A DNA stretch of 64,000 nucleotides from Endomychus coccineus (GCA_958510875.1 OY294068.1:78983978-79047977), one strand, 5' to 3'. Shown: positions 1-12,134, numbered from the stretch's first letter. Program-made: numbers and translations. Notes: generated by a model not told the origin, from the sequence alone.

Positions 1-3000
1 CAAGTCCTTTACATGGACTCGAACGGGTTTACGACTAGTTCCATTTTCCAGCTCGACCACTACCGGTGAAATGATTTTCTTCACTTTAAACGGGCCTGCG
101 AACTTCGGGGCCAGTTTAGCGGCGAAACCTTGAGCTGCCGAGGATAGCGGGTGTTCTTTGCACATGACCTCCTCCCCTACTTTAGGTGCCCAATCGCGCC
201 GTCTCAGATTATAGTGTCGACTCTGGATAGTGAAGGCTTTATTCAACTGTAATTTGACGAAGTTGACGGCGTCTCTCAATTTTCCTAACTGTTCCTCATG
301 TCTAGTAGGATCGGGGTTTCCATCATCATCGTCGCTACCCGGTCCCTGAACTTCCCGGAACAAAGTCTTCGGGTGGTCCACTTCTCGACCGTAGTTTAAA
401 TATGCGGGAGTAAATCCAGTTGAGTCATGTCGGGCCGTATTGATGGCAAATATTAATTCCGGCAAATATGCGTCCCATGTACGGTGATCGTCCTCACAGT
501 ATTGCGCAATCATCGTTTTTACCACTCTATTAACTCTCTCTACTGGATTGGCCTGTGGGGTATAGGGAGGGGTGAGTTTATGTTTGATTCCAAACTCTTC
601 TAAGAATTTCCGAAATTTTGTTTGTCGCTAACAAACTGGGCCCCATTGTCACTAATTAACACTCTGGGACATCCGAATCTCATAAGCACCCTATCTTTCA
701 GCACCCTCATGACAGTTTCCGTGTTCGCTGTCCGAATTGCTTGCCATTCTGTCCACTTGGTCAGCCGATCCTGCAGCACTACTAAATAATTGTTGGATTT
801 GTTCGATCGAGGTAGGGGTCCTACTAGATCCACACTCACCATTTCCCATGGTTTGGATATTTTGCTTTGCTGTATGAATCCCGGAAGTGCCTGTTGCGAA
901 GCTTTGTATTTCAAGCAGTGCTCGCATTTCCTCACATAGCGGGATATCTCCCTGAACATACCAGGCCAGTAGTATCTCTGAGCCACCCTTGCGATTGTTT
1001 TATTAATCCCTAGGTGTCCTGCCGTGTTCTCATCATGACATTCGTACAGAACCCATGTTCGGGCATTCTTTGGAACACATAACTTCCATGGTTCGGGGGA
1101 GGCTCCTTCCGTGTAATCATTAGCCTCGTGAAAGTGTCTGTATAGATTACCGTTTTCCACTCGATAATCCGGAAGTAGTTCGGGTTTTTCGTTGACGGCT
1201 TTAACTTTCTTTTCTCACCAGGGATCCGGTATAACAGGCTCGATAAGGGCAATCTCTTCTTCTTCTTCGTGATCCGGCAATGGGGCTCGGGACAGAGTAT
1301 CTGCTACTCTGTTTAATACACCCTTCCGATACACAATCTCGAAGTCATATTGCTGCAGTTCTATGACCCATCTGGCCAGCCTCTGGGATGGGTTTTTCAA
1401 ATCGCGTAACCACTTTAAAGCCCTGTGGTCAGAGATAACGGTAAATTTGTAACCTTCTAAGTACATTTTCATCTTTCGAATTCCAAAGATAATGGCTAGA
1501 CACTCTTTTTCCGTCACGGAATAGTTCTTTTCTGAGGAACTTAGCGTTCGGCTAGCAAAGGCTATTATTTGTTCCTGTGAACCTAATTTTTGAGTGAGGG
1601 CCACCCCAAGCCCGCTATCTGAGGCGTCTGTTTGCAGCGTGAATGGTTTGGAAAAATCAGGACACGTTAGAACCGGAGCCTGCGTAAGTTTTTCCTTGAT
1701 TTTCTCGAAAGCTACCTGTTGCTCGGGAAACCATTGAAACTTCATTTGTTTCTTCAATAGTTTCGTTAAAGGCCCCACCATCTTTGAAAATTCAGGAATG
1801 AACCTGCGGTACCAAGATGCGACTCCCAAAAATCTCCTCAAGCTACGTACATTCGTTGGAGGATTCATTTTCACGATAGCTTCCACTTTCTCTGGGTCTG
1901 TTTTTATCCCTTCTTTTCCCACTACATGCCCTAGATACCGTAGTTCCGGCTTACAAAAGTGGCATTTTTCTGCGTTAATTTGCAGATTGGCCATCCTCAA
2001 TCTTCTCAGCACTTCCTTTAAATGGGCCAAATGTTCCTCAAAGGTTTTGCTAACCACAATTATATCGTCGATATATGGGTACGCATTTGGCTCCATGTCC
2101 GGTCCTATTACTCTATCGAGTAGGCGTTGGAATGTGGCTGGTGCTGAATGTAATCCGAAAGGCATCACTGTAAATTGATATAGTCCTCGGCCAGGGACAG
2201 TGAAGGCAGTGACAGGTTTACTTTCGGGAGTAAGCGGAATCTGCCAATAGCCTTGTTTTAAATCCAGGGTAGACACATACTTTGCTTCTTTCAGCTTTTC
2301 AAGCGTGGCAGTAATATACGGTAACGGATATGCGTCCTTTTCTGACTGGGCGTTAACTTTCCTGAAGTCTATACAGAACCGATGCTTACCCTCTTTCTTT
2401 TTGACGAGCACTATTGGTGAACTCCATGGACTGTTCGATGGCTCAATTACTCCCTCTTCCAACATTTTATTTACCTCCTTGTCCACAATTTCCTGCATTA
2501 CGGGATTCTGTGGTCCATACCGCTGTTTTATAGGGGTGGGATCCTTCAGCTTGATTTGGTGTTTAACCAGCGGCGTACATCCTTTCACGCCTATAAATTT
2601 CCCCAGCTCGTGTTTCAGGAATGCTTTCAGTCTCTCTTCCTGACTAGTCTCCAATTTAGAGATACTACCTATTATTTCCGTTTGGGTCTCAACCGCGTTC
2701 CTGGGCATATCGGGCTCTCGCAGGTCAATGGTTATCTGCCATTTATATAATAAATCCATCCCTAAAATAATCTGGGACATCATTCCCGGTAAGACCAGAA
2801 AATGTCCTTCCTTGTCTTGGTTATCCACAGTACATTTGATATAAAACCCTCGGTTAATTGGTACTGTGGCCCCATTCGCTAAACACGCCCTTTGTCTGAC
2901 CTCTTGTTGTGGAACATTCCATCTTGAACAATGATCGGCCACCTCCTCATTAATATAGGACCTAACTGATCCTGTGTCCACTAGTGCTGAGAACACTTGC

Positions 3001-3191
3001 CTCCCTATTGCAACCTTAAAATGTATCCTCGGGTCCACTGTGCCCTCGGTTGTGGAGGATACATCCTTTATTACAGGTATGTGTTCTATGACGTCCCAGC
3101 GGCTCCTGCTTGTCCGCTGGACGTCCGCTCGTTTCCCGGTTTCGTATTCCTGCATTGGCATTCTCGAGTCAGAATACCCTGTTTGCCACAT
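1..3191 (-). pseudogene. pol: Gypsy-1 pol: protease, RT, RNase H, integrase (broken)
   Basis: The frame opens at 3191 and overlaps the end of gag by about 100 bases, so a frameshift would be needed for Gag-Pol. The protease motif is LVDTGSVRSYI, the RT has YIDDIIVV, and RNase H shows TLQTDASDSG and a later SDHRALKWL. A TGA at 1215-1217 interrupts the RNase H to integrase linker, at a place where Gypsy-2 and Gypsy-3 have WYN; the same frame continues from 1214. The integrase has the HHCC zinc region (HDENTAGHLG, CEHCLKYK), VDLVGPL and ISDNGAQF. A one-base frameshift near 620 then moves the rest of the integrase, with a GPF-type C-terminal module near positions 60-150, into another frame down to the window edge. 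Confidence 0.92.
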
Positions 3192-4063
3192 CGCGAGCAG
3201 AATCGTTTAAAAGTGCCCCTACACTCGAAACGCCGGTGTCCCTTTTCACCGCATCTCCAACATACTTCTTGTTGATCTATATTCCGTGGCAATGCTCTAT
3301 TCGGTTGTATGTAGTTTACAGTCTCTTTTGGTTCTATACTACATTTTCTCCGATCATCCCCTAACTCCTTCTGTAAATTTCCATACTCTTCGCAGAGTTG
3401 GATTAGGTCCGACAGAGAAGAGAAATCCCTAGGCCTAACGTACCGTCGGATTTCTGGCCGCAGGTTTCTATAAATTCTGTTCAATTCCTCTTGTTTGTTT
3501 ATAACTTGACTCCTTCTGCACAGAGTCTGCAAAGCAATTATAAACTTCTTTGTGTCTTCCTGAGGGCCCTGCACCCTTTTTACGATTGAATCTATGATAT
3601 CCTGTCGATAATTATTTGGAAGGAAATATAACTCAAAATCTGTTATAAAATCCGACCATGTTTGCAACTGTGTGTTATTGTTTCTATACCACAATAAGGC
3701 TTGGCCTTTCAATAATTCGGGCAATACCTGCAGACAATCTTCTTCTTCAATTCCATATGCTATCCTGAGCTCGGAAAATCGTTCTGAGAATTCCAGGCTG
3801 TCCCTTTTCCCTTCGAAGTGTACACCCCATTTACGGACCTGATCCATGAGTTTACCTCTGTCATTATTCTTCTCCATTTTGGATTTTCCCTCAGGTATTT
3901 CACTTCGTAAGAATTCGATTAACCGTTTTTTTAATTCGTCTACAGTACCTTTCGTTTCTAATCCCAACTTGGCAAGTTCCACTTCCAATTCGTCTTTTCG
4001 TTTGCTATATACCCACGATACTTTGCTACCGACCCCTGTAATATCTTCCTCTACTTATGACAT
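3086..4063 (-). pseudogene. gag: Gypsy-1 gag (capsid and zinc knuckle)
   Basis: An ATG at 4061-4063 opens the frame, but codon 3 is TAA (4055-4057); after it the frame is open to 3086. The N-terminal part reads VSWVYSKRKDELEVELAKLG followed by a GTVDELKKRL stretch, resembling a SAP-type helix-extended-loop-helix and matching the same place in Gypsy-2 and Gypsy-3 gag. The middle has the retrotransposon capsid signature (LPELLKGQALLWYRNN). The C-terminal part has a CCHC knuckle CWRCGEKGHRRFEC and a second cysteine cluster CSRCGKQGILTREC that lacks the histidine. The capsid and knuckle assignment is firm; the SAP call is inference from a loose pattern. Confidence 0.88.
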
Positions 4064-4118
4064 TTTATTTGGCAATCAAAGAGAGCAATTTCTATCTAGT
4101 TTCCGTTACTTTAAATCT

Positions 4119-4127
4119 CGGGCGCCA
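4119..4127 (-). other. Gypsy-1 primer-binding site core
   Basis: On the minus strand TGGCGCCCG lies three bases inside the 5' LTR end. This sequence is complementary to the CCA end of lysine tRNAs. Homology to the tRNA fades after about 10 bases. Confidence 0.6.
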
Positions 4128-4720
4128 TTTTGTAACCTCCTTCCGCTTGAATGGTGAATTACAAGTGGGGAGGTTGTCACTTACTGTCCTCTTATGACAG
4201 TAACTGACCTGCTCGGGTTTCTTGAGGGTCCAGGTTCCCTTTTTATATAGGTTTTAAAATTGCTGTTTCTCTTTCGTGTGGATTGTCAAATAAAACAGAT
4301 ATTTCTTGCTTAACTAAGTTTATTAATTATCTCTATTTACATTTACACCAGCTATGTACAATCTATTTACAAAATGTTGCTAGGAACAGGCCGTTTTAAT
4401 GTGTTCGTTTTCCGTGTATAAAATAACGCGCTAATTAGATGTTTTCCTATCGTCGGGAGTCTCCACCATCTGCGTGAGATGGTAGACAAGTTTTTGTCCC
4501 TAGGTCTAGAAATGAAATGAATCGCGACAATCTAAATATTTAGTACACTGTTAACTTCGACGGAGCGTGGGTCGTGTATTCGCTCTGACCTGTATTTCAG
4601 ACGTAATTTCTTACGGAACGGGGTATAACGGACTAGGTTGATTTGTCAGCTATCGGCTATGACTGACTTAATAATTTCACAAGTCGGTCTCGGAGAGAAT
4701 CACCACGTAGCCCCTGAAAT

Positions 4721-4890
4721 CAATTCGCAGAAGCTGGATCGTATTCGTCCAAGCTATAAGGCTTGATTTTTCCAGCGGTTTCGGCTGTGACTTTATTAAA
4801 AATTCTACAAATCGGTCTCGGACAAAATCCTAACTTAGTCTCTAGAAAAACAATTCGCAGAAGCTGAATCGTATTCGTCCAAGCTATCAG
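4721..4890 (-). repeat. Imperfect direct repeat inside the Gypsy-1 LTR
   Basis: The motif CAATTCGCAGAAGCTG recurs at 4721 and 4851, a 130-base period, with similar flanking sequence (CGTATTCGTCCAAGCTAT) in both units. Internal repeats also occur in the other two gypsy LTRs and may be U3 regulatory repeats. Confidence 0.7.
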
Positions 4891-5119
4891 GATTGTTTTG
4901 TAGACTATTGAATTTATAAACAAAGTTCGAATTTGAAATCGGACTTATATCCTGGAATGTTAATTCAATGACCTGAATGGATTTTAATCGGCAATTAATA
5001 CTCACTCTCTATTTCTCGGATTTGCACAATAGCAACGGCTTCGGGTTGTTTAGATTACGGCAGGTCAATCTCGGTGCTGGTCTGGCAAGTCAGTTCCCTT
5101 TCGCTATGAAATGGGCTTG

Positions 5120-5127
5120 CTTTTATA
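5120..5127 (-). promoter_or_regulatory. Candidate TATA box in Gypsy-1 LTR
   Basis: TATAAAAG on the minus strand. A second candidate, TATAAAAA, lies upstream at 5188-5195 within a context (TATGTATAAAAA) shared with the Gypsy-3 LTR. Either could drive transcription toward gag. Confidence 0.4.
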
Positions 5128-5307
5128 CAGATCGCGGCGTGTGACGTAACGTGAACAGGTGACCGGCTGGCGAATTCTGTTCACCAGTTTTTATACATAG
5201 ATGTGCACGAAGTTTGATCTCTTAACTTTGCCTATGTAATTCGATTCTACTGAGATATTCAAATTTATTTGTAAGTAATGAAGAATGCTTCATTACAAGT
5301 GTTCAGT

Positions 5308-5450
5308 TGACGTCTGTCACAGTGACAACCTTAAGGTGTCCATACGCCGCACACAAAGGCTACCACGCACTATCCGACTGAACCCTTACAAAGGCGTTGC
5401 ACATAAAATAAACTGTAAACAAGCGGGGCGTAGCCCGTAAAATCAACTAA
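5308..5450. repeat. Dispersed repeat, copy 1 (second copy at 11745-11893)
   Basis: The stretch from GACGTCTGTCACAGTGACAA to GCGGGGCGTAGCCCGTAAAA recurs near 11752-11893 with few differences. Gypsy-1 ends immediately beside this copy, so the element may have inserted into it. The family is not recognised. Confidence 0.75.
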
Positions 5451-8131
5451 TCAACAATAATACTTGCGCTATTGGGTTGGTACCCAAGTTCCTAGAAAAC
5501 TCACTAAGAATATGCGATTTTCGACCTAATCAACGTACATTTTTGAACCCGTAAATCTGAAATAGGCGACGGGATCGAGCCCGGAAAATGGTCGAAACGT
5601 TAACTTCGAACCTTTTTAAAGGTCGCCTTAGCCGCAAACCGGGTCAAAAGCTGTTTTAAAATAGTTTGTTTTCGATAAATCGAATGATGTTCTCGTGAGA
5701 AGCCCGTATCTCGCGAGTTGGAAGAGTGCAAAAGTTAGGAACATATAATTTCTTTACGGGGGCTTTTCGCGTACCGTTTTCGCTCCATGTAGTTAGATTC
5801 AGTCGGGATACGCACCCGACAACCCTTCTTTTTCCCAAAAATGTTGTTCAAATAGGAAAATTTGATTAAAATAGGAACAGGTACTTTGAGGTCTCAGCTA
5901 CGAGCGTCTGACGTGCGACGTACCAAAGGGAATTTTCTAGCTACTAAAATATACCCGAAGCGAGTAAAAGTTGGCGGCCTATAGCCGAAAACACTATTAC
6001 AACTGGCGCCGGCCGCACGGGTCACGAAACGGCCTCAAATTAACAAGATCGAAGTAAAATGTATAAACTCTAACTGACGCGCAGCGAGCTCCTCGAGGTA
6101 TATGTCATAATCTTTTCGTTCGTAGCTTATTACATAGTAAGTTCGGCGTTCATGCAATTGTGTTTTTAGATAATTCGAACCTTCTAATTACGATAGGCCA
6201 CGTGAGAATCTCGGAGCCAAAGGCGCTATCAAGTTCTGATCGTTAAAACTTTCGTATAAAATTGCCAAATTTCGCATTTTTAGAAACTTCACATTAATTA
6301 ATCTGACAGAAGATCTGGGGATATTTATATTCAAATCGATATATTACCAATTTTTGACGGCCATCGTGCATCGATTTAGTTGGTGAATTTTTTACGAAGT
6401 CTGCGGCCGTCACTCTTAAATAGCCGCAAGTACCTTAAAATGAATCATGAAGATTCGTCGTCGTTTGACGGTAACCTATGTAAGGATTATGTGATAATTC
6501 ACGAAAACGACTGATTTCGGAGGTGTATGTATAATAAAACGATGTAGAAATAATGCCAAGTAATGTTAAATAGCTATATACGGCCCAGAAACTTCCAAAA
6601 TGGTCCATGGACGAAGGTATACTTCCGAGGGAAATATGTACATTTCCACATCTATAGTTCATGTGGGGCTACGGAAACCATTTCTATCGTCGCAAGTTTC
6701 TCTTAAAAATGTTCAAGCGAACCTCTATGGTCTCACATAACCTATTTAACCTCTGGCAAGCGTAAGTTGTAAACATCATGTTTCCATTCAAAAGTACTTG
6801 AATATGATTTAAACGAGGGGCCCCATCTATTAAAAACGTTCTAAAGGTAAGTCTAAACAATGTCTAACAATAATATTCAGCATACTTTATTTCAGATTTG
6901 AATATATGAATTACATCAACGTTTGGAACCTACAGATATATTCTTGCAGAAATTAAAGTACATAGGTATTGAAAGAATGACAAAATTATTTAGAAAGGTA
7001 TGTACATCATGAACGAGAAGAGTACAACTGATTTTTAAGGTAGATAACAAGATATCTATCATACTCTACTATAAACGTAGCATCTTCCAGAGTTACGTAG
7101 CAGCACTAACATTGGATTCATACAGAATTACGACAAAGTCATATTTAAAGACTTTCAAAGTAATCGAATAATGTTATTGTAGTTACAATAAAGATATTAT
7201 TATATACATGTGCATGGCTTAGAAATATAAATTGCCATTTCACATGTTCAACGTTGACACAAGGTTTTTTTTTTTGCGAATGCACATATAACAAGAATCA
7301 ATGTAGAAGGAAAGTTTAATAATGACATACTTCCATTCATTCACTTATTCAAGGCATTATAGATTGAATTGGAAGCTGAAAACCTAGCATATAGGCATGT
7401 TTGAGGAATTTTCTCTAAAGTGACAGATAGTCAATGGTTTTGGTACCGATATGTTTGGGAAATGTTATCGAATTGCATACTAACATAGTATATCCTTGAT
7501 GATGTTTAAAAGACAATGTCATTCTGTTTCAGATAGACAAAATGGTGAAGTTTCCTCCACGTGTGATCATTTTATTATAAAATATATTCCTCTGATACTG
7601 TAATTAGCATTAGAAATCATATAAAAAACTGCTTGAGTGATGTACAGTCAAAGTAAATTGCATTTTGCAAGTTAATGATAGAAATTAATTCTTTAGGTAC
7701 CTTTACATTTATAACATATTACATTGTATTTTCTAGATCGTACAGTTTTAATACTTTGAATTGGACTTTACAATATAATATCCCTCCCTCTGAGACTGCA
7801 AGTAGCATTAGAAATCACATAACGAACAACTTGAGTGATGTACAATCAAAAGTGACTTGAATTTTGCATTTTAATAATAAAACTTTGCTTCTGATCTATT
7901 GGTTTATATTTCTTATTTTAATAAGCATTATAATATTGCCTTGGTTAACAAGACAAAATTATTGGTTTAATTATTACATCATTCAACAAAATAAAAGCTG
8001 AAAAATTATCATTACTGTAGTAGTAGTAGAAACATTACAGGTAGGTGGGCAAGACTCCTCACAAAAGTTATCGACTTGCATTCTTACCTCCATTCAAATA
8101 ATAAATGAAAATGATACTCGATCAACATTGG
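5451..8131. other. No gene recognised; AT-rich with a more GC-rich part
   Basis: No ORF with recognisable motifs was seen. About 5451-6260 is noticeably richer in GC and CG dinucleotides than what follows, which may mean an old decayed insertion. Two related segments near 7560-7665 and 7760-7875 share AGCATTAGAAATCA and TTGAGTGATGTACA about 200 bases apart, a diverged direct duplication. Confidence 0.5.
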
Positions 8132-8500
8132 TAAGTAAGTACACGGTTCAAGTATTGTTGGTAGTAAGTATATGTAGATTTTTTTTAAGGCGCTAATGAT
8201 TTCCGAACAAGTTGACACGAGTGCCTCTGTCAATGAACTAAATAAATTTTTATTCTCTTTTGTACGAAGATCAATGATTCACAGACATTTTAGTATTGAA
8301 ACAGTATAGTTGCAATATTTTAATTTGTTGTATAGTATTTAAGGAGCCAAGTAGTAGTAGGGCGACTATATTCTATAAGCATTTTCTTTCGCAATACTTG
8401 AAGCTTCATTGATCGAATTATATAACTTACAATTGGCAAAGTGACGTACGTTACAAATTCAAGAGAGTACTTTAGAACTACAGCTTCGACTAAAATTCCA
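8132..8500. repeat. Unclassified dispersed repeat, copy A
   Basis: This sequence is repeated in the same orientation at 10452-10775 (for example TATTGTTGGTAGTAAGTATA, GAGTGCCTCTGTCAATGAAC and CAATTGGCAAAGTGACGTAC). A shorter third copy lies at about 10318-10452. No coding potential or terminal repeats were recognised. The copies bracket the small gene at 9158-9709. Confidence 0.75.
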
Positions 8501-9157
8501 CTAGATTCTATATTATATTTTATATTCAACAATGAATTTGATACCACAAGGCATACTTTCAACAAAGCATATATCAATTTACAACATTACGAGATATATC
8601 GGGAACGCTTCCGAAGGTTGAAACGTAGAGCATCAATACTAGAAAGAACTGTTTGCAAATACATGTATAACAAGAACTAAGATAGGACGAAAGATTAGGG
8701 GTAAATTTTTATCATTATATATGTGATTGAAAATTCAAAACAGCACGTAGGTAACTATCCTATCAAATATGGAAAAAAATATCAAAAGAATCAAATGCCC
8801 GATTATACGTATGGATATGATTATAAAGCTATTCAAGAATTTACTCATAAGGAATTGATATTTTAATGGTACCTACCTATTTACATTTCGAAAATCAATG
8901 ATAACTTACAAAATAGAATTCATCTTTTTCAAATGATGAAAATTCATCAATCATGTTTAATATACCTACTTCTGATGTTATATGTAAAATGATAGAAACC
9001 TCAATAAAACTGAAATGAACATTTTTCAAACATGGTAAGTACATGTCTGAATAATATCACTTTCCAACTATTACAATTCAATTCAATACCTACATTTATC
9101 AATAAAAATCATAAATAGCTTCAAAAGAATTTATGAAGTAAAAAAAATAATGTCAGT

Positions 9158-9709
9158 TTATTTATCTTCTAAGAGTCTATTTTCTTCCTCATCCATTCCT
9201 GTAAGAAAAATTATATTAATCATTTATAAAATAATATTGAAAGGTATATATGTATAAAGGTAGGTATATACATAGTAGGAAAACATACTTTTTCCTTGCG
9301 GGGCCGGCCCAACGGGTTCCTCATCGCGCTCTTTGGGGATCACGGGTACTCTTTCATCCCTTGCCCGGCCCAGACCCCGACCTCGGCCATCTCTGCCTCG
9401 TCTCCCTTTGCGGATCTTATTTTTACCTCCACCTCTCTGGATCATAATACATTTTTCCTACAACAGAAAATGTATCTATAAAATATTTTTATTTATATCA
9501 AAATACATTATGTATTCGATTAATCGCCAACATTTGACTTGTACAATGAAAAACTTGGAAGGAAATATAATAATTCAATGAGTCAAAATTTCACTTTGAT
9601 GGAAGTGTTACCTCCAAAATTTGAATAAAGCATAAAATATACTTACATAGTAATTATTGATTGTTACGCTGCCACCAGCGGCGTTGTTGACAACGCAACG
9701 TTTATCCAT
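9158..9709 (-). CDS. Small three-exon gene, 90-aa Arg/Gly-rich protein (predicted)
   Basis: A spliced minus-strand model holds together. Exon 1 is 9647-9709 (ATG at 9709, 21 codons, donor GTAAGT). Exon 2 is 9289-9457 (acceptor TTCTGTTGTAG, donor GTATGT). Exon 3 is 9158-9198 (acceptor TTTTTCTTACAG, ending TAA). Phases agree at both junctions, giving 90 residues. Exon 2 encodes a basic RG-rich stretch (GRRGRDGRGRGLGRARDE), then an acidic and proline-containing part. The C-terminus is MDEEENRLLEDK. Exon 2 is GC-rich inside very AT-rich flanks, which suggests selection or recent arrival. No family is recognised; an RNA-binding role would only be a guess from composition. No clear TATA box or poly(A) signal was found. 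Confidence 0.5.
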
Positions 9710-10317
9710 GTTGTGTCATGTTTGATACAAAATGACATTAAAAATTCCGAAAAACAAAAACGAATCATTCCATCTCAACACTTGATTTTTAATCACCCAT
9801 AGATCGTAAATATAATCGAATAAATACCACACGCATAAATTATACTACAATGTTAGTATTCACATTTGAAACTAATATGTATGTATAAGTAGATATGTAT
9901 GTATAAGTAGATGAAATATGTATACATATTTTTTTTTCGCGCGATATATTTTCAAAAGTACAGAGCAGCATAGAGTCTAATCGATATGGTTTGTCTTTCG
10001 ATCATAGAATAAACTGAAATTCAATTTTATAATAATTGTACTTGAATTTGTTGTACGTTGAAACAAACAAATTAGATTGCCCCATTTATGTATTATAACA
10101 AAATAATAATGAATCGATCTCCTATAAATTTCAAATTAAATTACTAAATATATGTTCTATGATATTCATTCTGTGTCACACACATAAAGTAATATCATGG
10201 GTATTATGATAAATTGAAATGTCAAATTATTTGACGCAATTGTTATTTGAATGGGAGACGCTATAAAGACATAATGGTTTTGTCAATCAAGACGCTAAGA
10301 GCAAAATTTTACCTCTG
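9710..10317. other. No gene recognised
   Basis: AT-rich sequence with short TATGTATGTATAAGTAGATG repetition near 9880-9910. No coding signal was seen. It would contain the promoter of the small gene at 9158-9709 if that gene is real. Confidence 0.4.
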
Positions 10318-10775
10318 TACACAGTTCAAGTAACTGTTGTACCTATATGTAGATTGTTTCTTACATGTGTCAATCATTTTTGAACAAGTTGATATTAGAG
10401 TGTGCCTCAATCAATGAACTATTTACATTTGTATTCTTTTTTGTACAAAGATGTATGAATAAGTACACAGCTCAAGTATTGTTGGTAGTAAGTATATGTA
10501 GATTCTTCCTTGAAGCGGTGATGATTTTTGAACAAGTTGATACGAGTGCCTCTGTCAATGAACTAAATGAATTTGTATTCTCTTTTGTACCAAGATCAAT
10601 GATTCAGAGACACTTTAGGTTTAAAAAAGTAGAGTTGCAATATTTTATAAGCATTTTCTCTTGCAATACTTGAAGCTTCATTGATTGAATTATATAACCT
10701 ACAATTGGCAAAGTGACGTACGTCACAAATTCAAGGGAGTACTTTAGAGCTACACCTTCGACTAAGATTTGACAC
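10318..10775. repeat. Unclassified dispersed repeat, partial and full copies
   Basis: A partial copy (about 10318-10452) is followed directly by a fuller copy (about 10452-10775) of the repeat at 8132-8500. Shared motifs include GAACAAGTTGATACGAGTGC and CAATTGGCAAAGTGACGTAC. Confidence 0.75.
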
Positions 10776-11129
10776 CATTCTAATTTTATTCTTTTCTATG
10801 ATCACCTACTACTCTCTATCTATATAACCTATAAATGTCAAAGTGACATACGGTAGATACCATAGAATAACTTGTGAAACGTGCTAATAGTAAAATTTAC
10901 TATGAACGCGTACCTATCCCAATCTAACTTTCTTTTTTTTCTGGTGAGAGGAAATGCTTGATGCACACCGTCAGCTTTTATCTATCACTTCAGATAGTGC
11001 AGGACTCACTCAAGTTTGTTAGAGCGTACCTGCTAAAACCTCTCATATCTTCATCCATATCCCGGGACCGTTTATCACATTGCTTCAGGATATGGACTGT
11101 CTTGTATGTGTCTTCTCATAGTTGGTTCT

Positions 11130-11740
11130 GACTTTTTATCACCCTAGGACAGGTGACCTGTCCATCGTCGAAGTGGAACTTAGCCCAGAAGTTTCTTAAT
11201 ACGTCCTCATCATAGTATGTTTTTCTATTCGTACTCGTGTTCTTCCTCTTCCTTGATCTTTATGATCCTTCTTATGAGGTTAGCGTACTTGATCCATGCC
11301 TCTTTATCCATGATCATGTTGTTCACTATGGTTTTTAGGTCGTTTTGAAGCTCATTTACTTCGCTTCGCTCTGCGGTCCATCTAGGACATTCTATAATTG
11401 TATGATGTGGGGTGTCTATTTCTCCACAATAAACACATTTGTCGTCTTCAGATAATTTAAATCTGTATAAAGACTTCCTAAAGCATCCATGGCCTGTCAG
11501 TATCTGGGTTAGGTAATAATCCACCTGCTCATATTTCCGTTTACACCATGTATCTATGATTGGGATAAGCTCTCGTGTATGAGCGGCTTTTGTGGTGGTA
11601 TCCCACCTTTCTTGCCATCTACTCATCATTGCCTTATAGCCTCCGTTTTTGAGGTTCCTTCATATGTTTCCTTTCGTTCTAGCGCCTTCAGGTGTAATGG
11701 GGGTGAATCTGCCAATACCTCTAGCGCTTCACTAGATGTG
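11130..11740 (-). pseudogene. R1-type non-LTR retrotransposon, C-terminal fragment
   Basis: The open part (11225-11629) encodes the zinc-binding tail typical of R1-clade reverse transcriptase ORFs: YYLTQILTGHGCFRKSLYRF, then CVYCGEIDTPHHTIIECPRW, a CCHC arrangement. Only about 130 codons of coding sequence and adjacent 3' sequence survive, so this is a 5'-truncated, inactive insertion. R1 assignment is from family knowledge of this C-terminal pattern; the RT itself is absent. Confidence 0.8.
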
Positions 11741-11744
11741 CTAC

Positions 11745-11893
11745 AACTGTCAAAGTGACGTCTGTCAGAGTGACAACCTAAAGGTGCCCATACGCCTCAC
11801 ATGAAGGTTACTATGCACTATCCACGACTAAACCCTTACAAAGGCGTTGCACATAAAATAAACTGTAAACAGCGGGGCGTAGCCCGTAAAATC
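11745..11893. repeat. Dispersed repeat, copy 2 (first copy at 5308-5450)
   Basis: Matches the first copy from GACGTCTGTCAGAGTGACAA through AGCGGGGCGTAGCCCGTAAA. It lies between the R1-type fragment and the hAT relic. Confidence 0.75.
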
Positions 11894-12134
11894 ACTTAGT
11901 CCAAAGCTATTGAGAATGAGACACAATTTCCCACAGTGTTGCTAAGAGTGGGTTTTATGTTTTCTGCCATCAAATATATTCGTCTTGTAACCTTTCTTCG
12001 AGACAAACTGATCTTTTCAAATTTTTTACCATTTTCGGAACATAAAATATTTTGGATAGTAGACTTCCGCGGACAGCTAATCTTGAAAAATCTTGTCTTC
12101 CTGATGGATTCCGCGTCACAATAGCTCGACTTGA

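Larger units (their letters stand above)
1..5298 (-). mobile_element. Gypsy-1, Ty3/gypsy LTR retrotransposon, 3' part outside window
   Basis: The order on the minus strand is 5' LTR (4131-5298), primer-binding site, gag, then pol (protease, RT, RNase H, integrase), which is the Ty3/gypsy order. The integrase C-terminal part runs off the window at position 1, so the 3' LTR, the far target duplication and any accessory ORF are not visible. The copy is dead: gag has a stop at codon 3, pol has an in-frame TGA at 1215-1217, and the integrase has a frameshift near 620. The LTR start (TGTAATGAAG) resembles those of Gypsy-2 and Gypsy-3 (TGTAACGAA), so the three are probably related lineages. Confidence 0.93.
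4131..5298 (-). repeat. 5' LTR of Gypsy-1 (about 1168 bp)
   Basis: On the minus strand it starts TGTAATGAAGC at 5298 and ends GGAGGTTACA at 4131, directly before the primer-binding site. The ends fit the TG...CA rule and resemble the LTR ends of Gypsy-2 and Gypsy-3. The 3' LTR is outside the window, so the outer boundary at 5298 rests on that similarity rather than on a target duplication. Confidence 0.75.

Noticed and set aside
1798..2750. Plus-strand ORFs opposite Gypsy-1 pol
   Set aside because: Antisense shadows of RT and RNase H with no motifs of their own.
4931..5298. Possible env-like ORF in the gypsy elements
   Set aside because: No signal peptide, furin-type site or transmembrane pattern was seen in any extra ORF; the extra ORFs of Gypsy-2 and Gypsy-3 are kinase and zinc-knuckle sequences.
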